This document shows positions 11,135-22,476 of a DNA stretch of 64,000 nt, piece by piece. Made by a program: the position numbers and the translations under genes. The DNA comes from Isochrysis galbana. Lineage: Eukaryota > Haptophyta > Isochrysidales > Isochrysidaceae. The stretch covers positions 8,544,557 to 8,608,556 of the forward strand of contig CM030931.1 of assembly GCA_018136815.1 (NCBI GenBank). Direction: 5' to 3'. The notes below the pieces were generated by a model that searched no databases, had not been told where the DNA came from, and saw nothing but the letters and a program-made list of their open reading frames with translations. The stretch's first letter is position 1; each line of letters opens with the position of its first letter.

Positions 11135-12143
11135 TGTCGCATCCGCGATCGACCTTTTTGTTTTAGAAGTTGTTTGCGTTTCTATGTTCCCTCCTTGCAG
11201 GCTAGCCACTAGTCACCGTCGCAGGGTCCTGCATTCGTCCATTCGCCCTTGTTGCCCTCGCCTCCTTTGTCGCCTCCCTTGCCGCCTGCTTGCCCCTCAC
11301 CTGGCTTACCTCCTTGCGTGCTCCTCGCGTTTTAGGCGAAGTCGCGCGTTCAGGTATCACCGGTGCAAGGAACCGCCCCCATGTGTGACCCTGATTCCCC
11401 CTCAGGTGTTGGCCGTTGGATTATACCGTGGCGCTATTTTACTTCGGTCTTCATCAACTCACTTAAGGGGTTTCGAAAGATTCCCTCCTTATTCCTGCGC
11501 GTAACTGTCGCCCCCGTCGGATCGTCCGTCGCCCCGTCGCTCTCTTGTCGGCATTCTCTTCCTTGTTCGGGTTTGTCAGCAGGTTCCTGTCGCTTGATGC
11601 GTTGGAACCTCAAACTCTCCGAATATCGCTTCACCGTCGAGCACAAACCCGGGGCTAATCACAAAGACGCTGATGGCGTATCGCGGGGGGAGAGAGAGAG
11701 GGCTGAGGAGGCGAGGGCGGGAGGATCATGTCCACATCGCTGTCGGTCAGGGGGGCGGCCTGCGAGCGCTTCGGCTCCGGCGGCAATAAGGAGGGAATCT
11801 TTCGAAAACCCTTAAGTGAGTTGATGAAGACCGAAGTAAAATAGCGCCACGGTATAATCCAACGGCCAACACCTGAGGGGGAATCAGGGTCACACATGGG
11901 GGCGGTTCCTTGCACCGGCGATACCTGAACGCGCGACTTCGCCTAAAACGCGAGGAGCACGCAAGGAGGTAAGCCAGGTGAGGGGCAAGCAGGCGGCAAG
12001 GGAGGCGACAAAGGAGGCGAGGGCAACAAGGGCGAATGGACGAATGTAGGACCCTGCGACGGCGACTAGTGGCTAGCCTGCAAGGAGGGAACATAGAAAC
12101 GCCAACGACTTCTAAAACAAAAGGGTCGATCGCGGATGCGACA
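11135..12143. mobile_element. Long inverted repeat (359-bp arms) enclosing a Ty3/gypsy RNase H fragment
   Basis: Bases 11135-11493 and 11785-12143 are inverted copies of equal length, about 97% identical by eye. The outer ends read TGTCGCATCC and GGATGCGACA. The 291-bp spacer has a gypsy RNase H tail on the plus strand (see separate entry), then about 85 bp shared with 46900-46983. The TG...CA outer ends suggest two LTRs in opposite orientation or a foldback element. I found no flanking target duplication. The arms could form a large hairpin in vivo. Confidence 0.75.
11569..11692 (+). pseudogene. Ty3/gypsy RNase H C-terminal fragment
   Basis: A short coding piece reading RWNLKLSEYRFTVEHKPGAN then HKDADGVSR. 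This is the conserved end of gypsy RNase H (W-L-L-EY-F-I-H-PG--N--AD-LSR). The frame then runs into GA-rich DNA shared with a LINE ORF1 fragment at 46.9 kb. It is a truncated remnant between the arms of the inverted repeat. Confidence 0.8.
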
Positions 12144-12536
12144 TTTACACGGTGGACAAAGATTTCAACTTAGAAATATCGGAAGACCTCCTACAAGCGG
12201 CGGGAGGTCTTGACATGCGAAACATCACCTAAGGTAGCTAACCCCTTTTAATGGAGACCCCAACGGACAGCAAGAGAGACTCTATGAGCTATAAACGAAG
12301 GTGATACAAGCCGAGCCAGAGCAAAGGAGGAGTCATATTCTCCCGCCCCCTTCTCTCCAGCTCCCGGCCGAAGCAGCGCGCGCGGCCTCCCCGGAACCAG
12401 CGTCCCCGCTATAAAGAGGGAACTGGGGAAGGGGAAGGGGGTTGTTAGGGGTTAAGGTTGGGTGTTAGGGAGGTCCACGAGCACACTGCCTCACGCCGCA
12501 CACGTAGCGGAGATTTTAAGAAGATTTTTTTAAGAG
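12144..12536 (+). mobile_element. LINE 3' end with T-run tail (copy B)
   Basis: Starts abruptly at the border of the inverted repeat with codons for YTVDKDF-type sequence. It continues through a 3' untranslated region (GGCCGAAGCAGCGCGCGCGG, then GGGGAAGGGGAAGGGGG) and ends GAGATTTTAAGAAGATTTTTTT. The whole segment is an inverted, diverged copy of 37818-38240. Both retain the stop-proximal coding end and the T tail, so this is the 3' terminus of one LINE family. Confidence 0.75.
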
Positions 12537-12828
12537 TGGGTGGTGTCCTTGTGTGCCAACCGTCCATCCATCTCTCCGCCGGACCGCCGCCCATATTGTG
12601 CCTCCCCCCCTCACTCGCTCTTTGCGATGGGTGCCCCCTTCTTGGGTGCCCCATCGGGGGGGGTGTTGTGGTTAGGGGGAGAGCCGCCCTGAGGTTTCTC
12701 CCAAGGGAGCCTCTCTCCTTTGCTCTTCCTCCCTTCGTGTGTTTTGTTTTCCCCCATTGCTCTTCGGGCGTGCACCCCCTCCGTCCGGTCGGGATCCTCC
12801 GATCTCGATCAGATCTCCTTCGCCCCGT

Positions 12829-13187
12829 GTGTTAGGATAGGGGTACACTTCAAATACATAACACATAGACGAGTAGGCACGTACAATCGATTCCCCGACA
12901 GAGCAAACACTTGCCGCATATGCAGAGCGGCAAACGAATCCTCGACACACCTGGGGGAATGCCCCGGGATAACCAGGGTATTGGACGCGCTGAACAAAAT
13001 CGCGAGGTTCTCACCCAACCCCCAACGCCGAAAGAAGCAGAGAAGACATCATCATAGACAACCTGTTCATATTCCCAAAGGGAGACGCCCCGAAAGCGAT
13101 GTATACTCTATACATACTAGCATGGAGATATACATCATAACGGACTTCTATAGGATTCACTATGAGAATATAGACTACTCAGAATAA
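12829..13187 (+). pseudogene. LINE ORF2 C-terminal zinc-knuckle fragment
   Basis: The frame reads HFKYITHRR..TYNRFPD, then CRICRAANESSTHLGEC (C-x2-C-x8-H-x3-C), and ends YSE-stop. The same layout is found on the minus strand at 38488-38838 (CRFCGIAPESSTHIALC), which identifies the post-RT Cys/His region of non-LTR retrotransposons. The segment lacks the reverse transcriptase and is a 5'-truncated or rearranged copy. Confidence 0.7.
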
Positions 13188-13387
13188 TCAATACTCATAA
13201 GGATAATAGAGAGATACACTGCCCTGTGTAAAGCTCTATTATTCGCACACGAAACCGACTCAGCACGAACGGCCCAAGCGGGCATGGGAAGACAACCCAA
13301 GAAAAGGATAGACATAGGCGACCTAAGGCCCGTATTTAATATAAGTGACAAAGGTGGGCTCAAACCCAGCGAGGAGCTAGCCGAGCT

Positions 13388-14600
13388 AGCCACAAAAAAA
13401 AACTTCTTAATAGTCTCGCCGCGCGCGCGACACTGCATAGCTTCTACGCAGCCACGCCCGCTTCCCTTATCCCCCCTCCACCTGCCTTGCGGCTCGTCCC
13501 CTCGTGCTCTACCTAGGGGCTGGGTGCAGTAGGTTTCCGGTGGCAGGCGGTGTGTACCGATACCCGAAGGCTTTCCTCGCTTCTTCCTCTTGCGCCATCG
13601 GGCTACCGGTTGTTGCATGTTTTCCTCCAGGTGTTGAGTGTCGGGAGTTTGTAGTCCAGATTAGCTGTAGCTATGGGCATCTGTCCGGTAGGGCGTGGGT
13701 CTCGGCGGGCCTTTTGCAGTTCAGGCTAACCGCTCCGCTAAGCTGAGCGCTTGTGCTATTAGGGACAGGTTCGTATTCATGACTAGAGCTCCTTTGTCGT
13801 TACTCGTAAAGATGGGGGTGCTGAGTTCTCGTGGCGACTTGATCTTCGGTTTCCTGCCTTGGGAAGCCTTGTTCGTCCGAGCGGTCGAGATTCCGTCCGG
13901 AGGTTCAAAGCCCCTCACGAGGACCGTGAACCTGATCAGAGTCTTTTCGATGACCGGCACGTGGTGGAAGGTGTAATGGTCGAATTCTACTCTGTAGAAG
14001 TCGCTTATTATGTATCTCCACGCTATGAGGTATAGGGCTTTCAGGCTGTCTGGCGTCGGCGAGTTCGGGTATGCGAAGAGTCTGTCTTTGGTTTTCTGGG
14101 CTAACGATCTGTTTTTCGCGGGAGTGTATCCCGCTACACGATGTGGGCCGCTACATCCTGGAGGGCTTCGTAGAGCGCCTTGCGCGACGAGGTGCCCTTT
14201 TTGTTTAGCTTGTCCTCCATGGTTACGATTTTGACTTGAACTGCCACGTCAACTTGGTGAATGCGAAGCGTGGTTTGGAGTCCGTACCGGGCTTGGAATT
14301 GTTGGGCGCAGTCTTCATTGACTCCGATGTGCCACGGGCCCTTTGAGGAACGGGCCCAGAAGTCGGGCTCGGGGTCGACGCCTTCAAGCTCGAGAAGGAG
14401 CTCTACGATGGCCGCATAAACCGTCGTGTCTTGAAAGATTAGGTCGCCCGCTTGTTGGAACGACAGGTCATAGGTGGCATCTGTGTCTCCTGGTTGATCT
14501 TCTCCTTCTGAGTCTGTCTCCTGAGGGCCGGTCGCAGGCGATGGGGAGGTTAGTGCTGCTGAGAGAGGGCGGTGGGGGGGTGTGAGGGAGTCTGGGTGCG
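13388..14600 (-). mobile_element. Deleted LINE copy: ORF1 C-terminal part plus 3' end (copy C)
   Basis: Read leftward on the minus strand. Around 14470-14210 is an ORF1-like peptide (ATYDLSF..GDLIFQDTTVYAAI, then NEDCAQQF..RYG), homologous to the ORF1 at 49.7-50.0 kb. Next comes a decayed stretch (14130-13610) with short frames. Then a 3' UTR matching copy A, ending at 13388 with TTAAGAAG and a T run. The reverse transcriptase is missing, so this is an internally deleted copy. It meets the plus-strand fragment at 12829-13380 tail to tail. Confidence 0.6.
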
Positions 14601-14829
14601 CAGTTCGTCTGGTTGTAATGGCTGCTGGTCTCGCTCTGCCGAGCTAGCCACCAAGCTGAGGATTGCGCACGCTGTCCAAGAGACCGAAGAGCGAGGCAAA
14701 GAGGACGAATAAAACACCAATACAACCGGCAAGGGAGGGCATCGCTGGAGGCAATGCGATCTAGACGAGACCCAACCACCAAAGCATGGCCGAGAGAACG
14801 AGACACACGAGAGAGAAAAATCAAAAGGC

Positions 14830-15013
14830 CTGCCCGAACACCACACTCCAAACCAGACCTCAGGTAGTGCACCGAGGTCGGACCCCGGAAACCAAAGAAA
14901 AAGGAAAGAAGGGGGGCAGGGGAGGAGGTGGGGAGAGGGAAGATAAGGGCGATGGAGATAGAGGGGGTGAGTCCTGTAGACGGTAGGTGTATAGCCCAGA
15001 ATCTTCAGATGTT
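14830..15013 (+). repeat. Dispersed element ending in a hairpin and T run (copy 1)
   Basis: Matches 30255-30405 and 36313-36505 on the same strand. Shared landmarks are CACACTCC, GGACCCCGGAAACC, a GAAGGGGGGCAGGG purine block and the end GTAGGTGTATAGCCCAGAAT followed by CTTCAGATGTTTTTTTT. The terminal ATCTTCAGAT can fold into a small stem-loop just before the T run. Confidence 0.7.
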
Positions 15014-15533
15014 TTTTTTGGAGCACGGTCGCCCCATCCCATGCCTCAATAATTCTCTACATCACAAGCCACAGCCACAGCCACTCCACTCACTCAGCCA
15101 CAGATATATTGATACCAAAGGGGACAGAGGGCACCAGAGCGTACGGAGGGCGAGACACGAGGGGACTGGGGTCGGAGGGAGGCGGGGACAAAGCAGACAC
15201 CGCTCCGGCACCAAAACAGCACGCGGGAAAGCCCTAGGGAGGTCGCCTAGAGGCCGGCAGAGTCCGGACCACTGCTCCCACCGTCTTTCAAAGTTAAAGC
15301 TCCGATTTCAAAGATATCCCGGAAGTGCAATTAAGAGCCAAAAGAAGAAGATGGAGGTCAGAGGATCAAGAGATGGGTCCCCATACTAGCGAAGATTTGC
15401 GTGCCTCGTTTCCGTGCTTAGCTCAGCCCGCGAATGTCATGAAATCAACGAAGGGAACTGTTTCGCCGACATCACTGGAAAATCATCATCCCAAGAACCT
15501 CGAGCCAGAGCAAGCGCACACAATTCAGTCTGA
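15014..15533. other. Spacer downstream of the oxidoreductase gene; no gene seen
   Basis: Unique-looking sequence with no recognised domain in any frame and no repeat that I could match elsewhere in the window. It should include the 3' UTR of the minus-strand gene ending at 15534. Confidence 0.5.
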
Positions 15534-17347
15534 TTAAATATCCGTGCACCCACTCACCATCTCCGATTTGCCAGACTGGATGCTCCGGTAAAGGGCATCG
15601 ATTGTTGCCACTGTCTTGAGGCCCTCCGTGGCCCCAGCGCCGTTGTAGTATGGTTCGTCGCGGCAGGCGCGCACAAACGCATCAAGCGAGCCGGGGCCGG
15701 TGCTGGCAGGATCAAACCTGAGTGAGAGAGTCGGGAAGCAAGTGGGTGCGCTGACAGTAATATCGGTCTTGGGAGTTGCTGCACACCAGCGGGAAAATCA
15801 TGTTGTGCAAAATCTACCACCCATCAACGCATGGTTGGAGATACGCCATTGCGCTTTACTCACGATTCAAATGCGAAGGGTGGGCCGGCCGCATGAGCTC
15901 CGTCGTGTCGCCACATTAGTAGTCGTGCGTCCGCCGCTTGCCGCCGTGCCGCAGCAGCTGCCGTGCGAGCGCGCGCCGAGCCGTCGCCCGTCAATGTTGG
16001 CGCAGCGCCATCTGAGCCAGCGAGTCCACTAAATTGAAGCATGCCTTCAGTGCCGAAAATCCAATTGGAAACGACCTGCAGTGCATGAGCAGTAGGGAAG
16101 GTTGTAATTCCGCAAGGCTAAAACCAAGGTTTCTCGTCAACAGCGAAAAGTCGAATTCAGAGATCGGCCACTCAAACATAGCAGTAGCAGAAGAGGAGCA
16201 GGGAAGAATTCTGAAAACTGAAAGCTCCGCATTGGATTCCCGCAAGCACCATGGAACGTCGCCAAGGCCAGGTGATGTCCCAAGAATCTTTCACACGATG
16301 TGTGCGCACCTTGAAGCCACCATCTGGACAGGTGCCGACACCACTGGCACTAATGACGGCTCCGCATGTGCATGTGATGGTAAGACTGTCATAGATATCA
16401 GCACCGGTGACCTCTGAATGCACGGCTGCCGCGTAGACGGTGGCGGGTGTGAGACCAGTTACTCCATAGACCTGTTCGGCGCCAGATCAGTACATGAGAG
16501 ATCAGCAACTGTCTACGCCCGCGTGACGCATCAGAACACCTTCCCGCCAGGATTAATGCGCGTGCAGGTGAGAGCAACGGCGAAGAACAAATGCTGGGCA
16601 ATATGGCCTCACCCAAGCCAACGTATGTGAGAGCTGACCCCAGCCGAAACCATTGCCCATCATCGTACCACTCGGCTTGGACCACCCAACATGAGCCTCT
16701 CCTTCGAACAGCCAGCCCAGTGGTGCGGCAAATAGGCAGGATACATGGCGAACGGTTCCCAGTCGGCCCTTGGCAATTAAGTTTCGTGCTTCAATGCACC
16801 CAGGCTGCCAATTGGCAGTGTTGTTGAGGATGAGCGCCTGTCCAGGTGCGCCGGCAGCGGCGTCGAACAAAGCGCGGGCTTCGTTGACGTCAGTCGTCAT
16901 GGGCTTCTCCAGAAGGAGGTGTAGTCCCGCTCGTAGTACGGCGAGGCCGAGTGAGCAGTGTAGAGTGTGGGGTGCAGCAACCAACACACCGTCAAGCTCG
17001 TCTCGTTTCTCGGCGAGGAGAGCTTCGAGAGAATGATAGCGCGGGGCGCCATACTTTTTAACGAGCTCTGAAGTCGCCTCGCACCGCCCCGTCATGCACC
17101 CGCCGCTACCTGGCGCGTCGGATGGCTCTACGAGAGCGACAATTGTCGCGTCGGAGCGATTGGCCAGGTTGGGCAGGTGCCAGCCCTGGCTCCAGCCACC
17201 GCAGCCGACGACGGCGATGCGCGCTCGCCGCACAGGCGAATAGGCTGATTTATGTGCCACCCGCCGGCGCGCGAGCCACAGCGCCACCGCCGTAGCGCCC
17301 GCAGCCGCTACCGCCGCAGCGAGCAGCGCGCGCCGGCCGTCGGACAT
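15534..17347 (-). CDS. Gfo/Idh/MocA-family NAD(P)-dependent oxidoreductase, four exons
   Basis: Exons on the minus strand: 17347-16613, 16471-16310, 16075-15864 and 15717-15534, all GT-AG, giving 430 residues. Residues 7-26 are a hydrophobic helix followed by RRR, so it may be a signal-anchor. Then a Rossmann fold begins RIAVVGCGGWSQGWHLPN (dinucleotide loop near 47-53), with PHTLHCSLG and the family EKP motif at 147-149. Exon 2 carries the C-terminal fold (VTGADIYDSLTITCTCGAVI); exon 3 reads NWIFGTEGMLQFSG; exon 4 ends with EGLKTVATIDALYRSIQSG, the usual tail of this family. These enzymes oxidise or reduce sugars, inositols or similar alcohols; the substrate cannot be told. Exon 3 contains an Ala/Arg-rich insert of about 45 residues unlike the family. 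Confidence 0.9.
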
Positions 17348-17783
17348 CTCAACACGCCTCCGACCTCCGACGTACTAAATGTATAAATGTATCTTTACTC
17401 CAAGCTGGGTTTCGTACTCCCTCGGGTGGATTTCCGCCGGCCCGCAGCGCCAATTTTGGCGCTTCGGATTTGATCTTTTGCGGCTTGTGCGGGAGGAGGA
17501 ACTGCGTGTAAGAGATAAGTGAGAGAGAACGAGCGAACAGAAGGTGGAACATATTTTCTGGGTGTGTCGCCAACTCCCAGGTCTCAAGTCGCGGCGTTCC
17601 GTCAAAAGAGAAAGAGGGCCAGGTGATTTTTTTTCACCCAGAGGTGCATGTTTTCTTTTTCAACCAGTCTCCAGAGTATTATTATTACAAAGATGAGTAC
17701 AAAGCTAATCACGACATACAAGGACGCGGCGCGTGAGCATAGCAACTCCCCCCCCCTCCCCAAAACACACGGTAACCCCAAAG
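17348..17783. other. Spacer between the oxidoreductase start and a decayed reading frame
   Basis: Contains the presumed promoter of the minus-strand oxidoreductase. No gene recognised. Confidence 0.45.
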
Positions 17784-18716
17784 CTACGCAGGCTGAGTTT
17801 TCATCCTTTTCGTCTTTTTCTCACACCCCTCCTCCTCGATCCTATTGTCGATGTCGTTCTTCTGGCAGGCGACGCTGTCGCTTGGCTGATCTTGGGTGGC
17901 GAGGTCCGTGACGCGTGCGAGGACGACCTTCTTGTTCTCCATGTAGAGTTTGCGAGCTGCTCGGTGCACTTGCACCATGGGATTCGTTTCAGCGTACGCG
18001 ACCGCCGTGATGTATTGATGTATTCCATGCAGAGGTACGCGACGGCGGCCTCATCTCCAATGTACTTGGTCTTGGGGATTCTGTCGTACTCGTCGGAGTA
18101 GTCGCCGACGAGCATGAGAGCTTTGCTTTGCACCAACGGCCCATGTATGGCTCGATGAGTGCCCACATCGACGGGAAGCGTTCCTTGGCCAGATCCACGC
18201 GGGAGTCTCCACATCCACATCCACGGCCCATGCCGGAGGCTGTGACGAGCAGCATCGCCAGGATGGCGCCGCTCATGCTCTCCTCCATGTGTTCGCAGAA
18301 CTTGAGGGCTGGGCCGCGGATCTCCTCGTAGGTGCGGTGGTGACCGAGTCGCTTGGCGAGGAAGACAAAGTACTGGCCCATGGCGAAGGAGCGAGGGAGG
18401 CTTGTGGAGGAGGAAGAGGAGAGTGGGGGGGTGGAAGACGTCTGGGAGGAGGACTCTGGAGTTTCCAGATGCGTGTGCTTCGGCCCCCCCGCGGGGACGC
18501 CGTGCGTGTGCATGGAAGTTTCCACGCGCCGTCGTCACGGATGCGCATAAAAGGGTTTCGGCGCCTACCCCAAGCAAGAGGCGGCTCCTGTGCCCACCTG
18601 GCTGGGGGCGTGTCGTCTGGGCGCGGTCGCTTCGGCGACAGCGGCGTGTCCATCAAGAGATCGTCGATCTCGGCGAGGGCGGTGGCAGCGAGGGAGGGAG
18701 GCGGCGCGCGCTCCAT
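17784..18716 (-). pseudogene. Frameshifted reading frame, unknown protein (possible element ORF1)
   Basis: Begins ATGGAGCGCGCGCC with a leader similar to two LINE-type ORF1 starts (47051 - and 49164 +). The first frame has a nuclear-signal-like SPKRPRPDDTPPA. A GC-rich hairpin repeat interrupts at about 18470-18520. The next frame reads as a compact helical protein (GQYFVFLAKRLGHHRTYEEI, then FCEHMEESMSGAILAMLLV), and another continues AARKLYMENKKVVLARVTDL to a stop at 17784. Sensible sequence passes through at least three frames, so this is either a decayed gene or a region with indel errors. Function unknown. Confidence 0.45.
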
Positions 18717-19873
18717 GACCCCATCATTTTAACGATAGTTGAAACCACCTGCTCAAAAACTCGCAGGCCAATGTCCAATGTCCAATGTCGAGCAGAGCAA
18801 GTCGGTCTCCATCGACGAAATGACCATCGGACAAGGCACTAGCACAATATGATAAGTCTAGGCCACGCCAGGCTCCAGGTACCCGTAGAAAGGTGCACAC
18901 ACGGAAACGTGAAAGAGGGGCGACACGCGGTGGACGGCGGTGTTCCATTGGTTCAAACGGTCAAAAAGTTTGAGTTGAGTTCGCGTTCGACTATTTTTTA
19001 CCGCCTAGTAGTACTTGACCCCGAGAGCTCTAAAGACTTCGGCGTCTCTTGCGCACAGTTGGCGACGGCGGCGGGGGGGGAGGGGGGGGGGGGGCTCTAC
19101 TGTTACACCGTGTCCGATTCATCGAGGCCGTTTCATAACAACCGTGCCAGACGCCCGCCCGGAGGGGGCGGGGGGGGGGAGGGGGGCGCCAGTCAGTGTG
19201 TCTCACGTCTAGGGAGTGTGCTCCCTCTCTCGGTGGCCGTCGAGCACCTCCCCCTCTCGTCGCCCTACTTTATTCCCCATCTATGGGAGGGGTAAAAGAT
19301 ATCTCTCTGCAAGTGGGCTCCCTTGGCTGCTTCTCTCTCTCCGCGCATCACAAGGCTCTCTCTCCTCTCGCATCCTCACTCCCCCTCCCGCTCCGCGGAC
19401 GCGGCGAGCGCGCTCCGCCAGCTCTTCCCTTGCCCCCCCTCCCCCTCCCCCCCCTCCCCCCGCCACCCACCCCCAGCCCAATCTGGCGACTCTCTTGCCC
19501 CGTGCTTCTGCTGGCCGCCGCCCCCTTCCCTCCCCCACCCCTCGCAACCCCGCACCCCCACACACACCATCGTGCTTTCGGTGTGGAGACGGCAAACACA
19601 TCTACTTCCTCGCGATTAGTGGCGCCCTCTGGCGCGGTGTGTGGCTGAACGGACTGTCCCCTCCTGGTCCATTCCACCCCTGCTCGGGCTCCGTGCAGCT
19701 ATTACGGGTGTTGCCGGAGCGCTTGTGGCTGTGTAGTCCCAGCCATTGAGCCGATCACGCACTGTGCGCTCGCGCCCCCGTATCCGCTACTACTGCCACT
19801 CTGAACCCCCATTTCCGTCACTCGGCTAAAGAACAACGACTCAGACTTGCTATTGCCGACTTTTAGAGCCCCG
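18717..19873. other. Spacer with G and C homopolymers upstream of the K+ channel
   Basis: Contains G runs at 19070-19096 and 19150-19186 and a C-rich, CT-repeat stretch at 19375-19560. Long apparent frames reflect composition. The last part should hold the channel promoter. No gene supported. Confidence 0.6.
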
Positions 19874-21199
19874 ATGCTCTGGTTGGCTCATAAACTCTCG
19901 CTCTGCAGGACACCCCACAACCGAAAGCGCTCCCTCACCTTAAAGGTCTGGCTTTTGCATGTCGTCGTGCTGGTTGCGTATCTGTTCGCCGGCGCTCTGG
20001 CCTACCACTTCTTGGAGCCGGAGTGGTCTTTCTTCACAGCAACATACTTCAGCTTCATGCTCACCTCGACCGTTGGCTACGGCTGTATTTCACCCACCTC
20101 ACAAGAATCTAGAAGCTTCACTGTCGGCTACACGCTGCTCTCAGTCCCAATCATCACCGCGTCGCTCTCGGCGATCATGGAGCCGTTTGTGGAATATCCT
20201 TATATACTTCTGAAGGAGAACTTCATACGACGACTCCCATTTTTTCGAACGGACCATGATGATCCAGTTAATCCACCTGGATCGCTTCATTTCTATCTCC
20301 GCGGGATGATCCCTGTCATCCTTTACAACAATTTCATGCTGATCATCCTAGTTTCATGGTTTGCTCTCGCTGCCAACATGCGGCCAGGTTCCATGAGTAA
20401 TTCCCTCGCCGAGCCGGATGAGGACCGGCTGAATTATTTTGATGCCATATATTTCACGATGATCACTTCCACCACGATCGGTCTTGGAGATATCTGCCCC
20501 ATAATGGACGTATCGCGTGGTGTAGCCATGATGGTCTCGTGCATTGGCATGTCGATGATCGGCTTGTATATCAATACCTACAACGATTTGCAGGAGGAGC
20601 GGAGAATGCAGTCAAGGAGAGCACAGGTATTGCGGATTGAATCACTTGGGGCCGAACTATTCGATTACTTTGACATTTCGAAGGATGGCTTGGTCGACCG
20701 GACGGAGTGGCTAATTGGTATGCTGACTGTGCTAGAGTATATAAGGCCGGTCGACTTGAGACCGATCCTCGAACGCTTCGATGCTCTCGATGCGGATGGT
20801 AGTGGCACCTTAACACGCACAGAAGTTCAAGGCCTTCTGGAGATGCGTGCGAAGGAGGTGCGCATCGGCCGCATTGCACAAAAATTCAGGAGCAATATTG
20901 TCGCACCGGCCAGCTCCGAGGAAATCCTCGTCGCGAAGGCGAAGAGCACGATGCGAAGATGGATGAGCATTTCAAGTCTGCAAACACAGCAACAGTCGCC
21001 TAGTGCCAAGGCACAACGAAGCAGAGACGAGGCTACAAGGCGCCGGCTCGAAATGTTGCGCAAGTCGTCTACTAGTCGTACGAGCAGCGAAGGTCCTAGG
21101 CCTAGTGGCAATATGCACCAGAATGACAACAAGCCCAAACCAGCCTGGCAGCGAAACTATAGCAAGCCCCAGTTATATAGGCACCACGAGGATGGTTAA
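19874..21199 (+). CDS. Two-pore-domain K+ channel with C-terminal EF hands (TPK-like)
   Basis: A single-exon gene of 441 residues. I start at the first ATG (19874); the frame is open upstream only through a TTG. Four membrane helices lie at about 25-47, 82-103, 136-158 and 206-225. Pore loops follow helices 1 and 3: TSTVGYG (filter 66-70) and TSTTIGLGD (189-196), i.e. GYG plus GLG. The cytosolic tail has two EF-hand loops, at about 247-258 (DISKDGLVDRTE, with Lys at an unusual position) and 286-297 (DADGSGTLTRTE, canonical). This plan matches plant TPK channels, Ca2+-activated K+ leak channels often found in vacuole or plastid membranes. The remaining 100 residues are basic and Ser-rich, likely disordered. 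Location in the cell cannot be told. Confidence 0.93.
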   Translation: MLWLAHKLSLCRTPHNRKRSLTLKVWLLHVVVLVAYLFAGALAYHFLEPEWSFFTATYFSFMLTSTVGYGCISPTSQESRSFTVGYTLLSVPIITASLSAIMEPFVEYPYILLKENFIRRLPFFRTDHDDPVNPPGSLHFYLRGMIPVILYNNFMLIILVSWFALAANMRPGSMSNSLAEPDEDRLNYFDAIYFTMITSTTIGLGDICPIMDVSRGVAMMVSCIGMSMIGLYINTYNDLQEERRMQSRRAQVLRIESLGAELFDYFDISKDGLVDRTEWLIGMLTVLEYIRPVDLRPILERFDALDADGSGTLTRTEVQGLLEMRAKEVRIGRIAQKFRSNIVAPASSEEILVAKAKSTMRRWMSISSLQTQQQSPSAKAQRSRDEATRRRLEMLRKSSTSRTSSEGPRPSGNMHQNDNKPKPAWQRNYSKPQLYRHHEDG

Positions 21200-21307
21200 T
21201 GACTGGTCACACCTTCGTGGCCATCTTTGCTTATTATTGGCATGACAGTCTTAGGTACGGTACGGTGGGGTGGGTGAGGTCTTTGGTGGAGGAGGGTGAT
21301 TGATGAT

Positions 21308-21370
21308 AAATAAAACATCTGAAGATTAGGGCTACTCACGCTAGCTATACGGGTCCACGTACTCACGGTA
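21308..21370 (-). repeat. Hairpin/T-run element end, minus orientation (copy 4)
   Basis: On the minus strand this reads ...GCTAGCGTGAGTAGCCCTAA then TCTTCAGATG and TTTTATTT. It matches the minus-strand copy at 37681-37740 over about 60 bp and shares the ATC-TTCA-GAT hairpin with copies at 15.0, 30.4 and 36.5 kb. It lies just past the K+ channel stop and may contribute its 3' end. Confidence 0.6.
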
Positions 21371-21499
21371 CTCACTCACGACATCGCCTATACCCCAGTT
21401 TACTCACTCCCTTACACCACCCCCTCCATTCCTTTGTCTTTGGTATCGGGGGGGGGGGGGGGGCGCGTGCACTACAACGAGCCAAGTGCAGGGGGTGGG

Positions 21500-21725
21500 C
21501 TGGAGCAGACCTAGGCGGCTTGCCTTCATTTGGTCTCCTTTCCCTCAGGGTTTCTTCCCCTCCCGTGGGGACTCTCACCCTACCATGAGCCCCCCCCCGC
21601 GAGCACCCCGAAGGAGAGGCCCAGGAGCACCACGTACGCGACGAGAACGGCGTCGCCTTGGCTCGGCATGAGCATGAGGACGCGCCCCGATAGATAGGGC
21701 CTGGTAGACGCCACACAGAAAAGGC
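21500..21725. repeat. Segment duplicated in inverse orientation at 58410-58625
   Basis: About 200 bp with over 90% identity by eye to the minus strand of 58410-58625. On the minus strand here, and on the plus strand there, both can encode the hydrophobic peptide MPSQGDAVLVAY.VLLGLS, which keeps a similar frame. A G18 run precedes it. Either a short mobile repeat or a duplicated gene fragment. Confidence 0.65.
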
Positions 21726-22476
21726 GCGAAAGGGATTCATCCATGCTTAGTGAAGATCCTACAAGATTCATCGGCGAATAGCGTCTCAACGCGAGCACAG
21801 CGGCGTGCACTTTACCTATAGCTTTTCGTAGCTTAGCCATGGAGTAGCTGGTAGACTTAAAAAGTCTAGAAGCTTACAGAGGTGTTAGACTTACAGAGTC
21901 TAGATGCTTGAGGTTCTTGAGGGTGTACTTTAGCAAGCAAGATGCTCGCTACTTCCTTGGTCTTCATCGACACGCGCTTACTACTCCCTTGATCTCCATG
22001 CCTGGGTGATCAGTCCAGAGCTAGAGAGCTAGAGCATATTCATATTCCGAGTAGAAAGAAGCCTGTAGAAGCTGCTTGGCCACGTGGATATAATGGTAGA
22101 CCAACATTGAATGAAATGTAGTGATTGATATAAGCGTGGAGACGTCGTAGACGTATAGATAGTCATAAGAACGAAGATTGATGATTTACCATCGCGGTTA
22201 TAACGGTAGAGCGGAAAATAGCGAAATATAGCCTGCAGAGGCTCGCGAATGCGACAGTGGGCCGGGGACGTCATCGCTCCCTCCCCCCGCGACGGAAAGG
22301 ACGGAAAGGGGCAGGGGGGAATCCGCCCAGTTTCTCAAGAAAAAATACAGCCCGAAGAAGCGACTCGCGGTTTTTTTTTGTCTTCCCCTCCGTAATAATT
22401 CTCCGGTCCCAGGGGGTGCCCTCAGGGTTCCCGCCCGCCCTCCGCGCCCAGAGTTCCCCCGCGGAAAGAGTGAACG

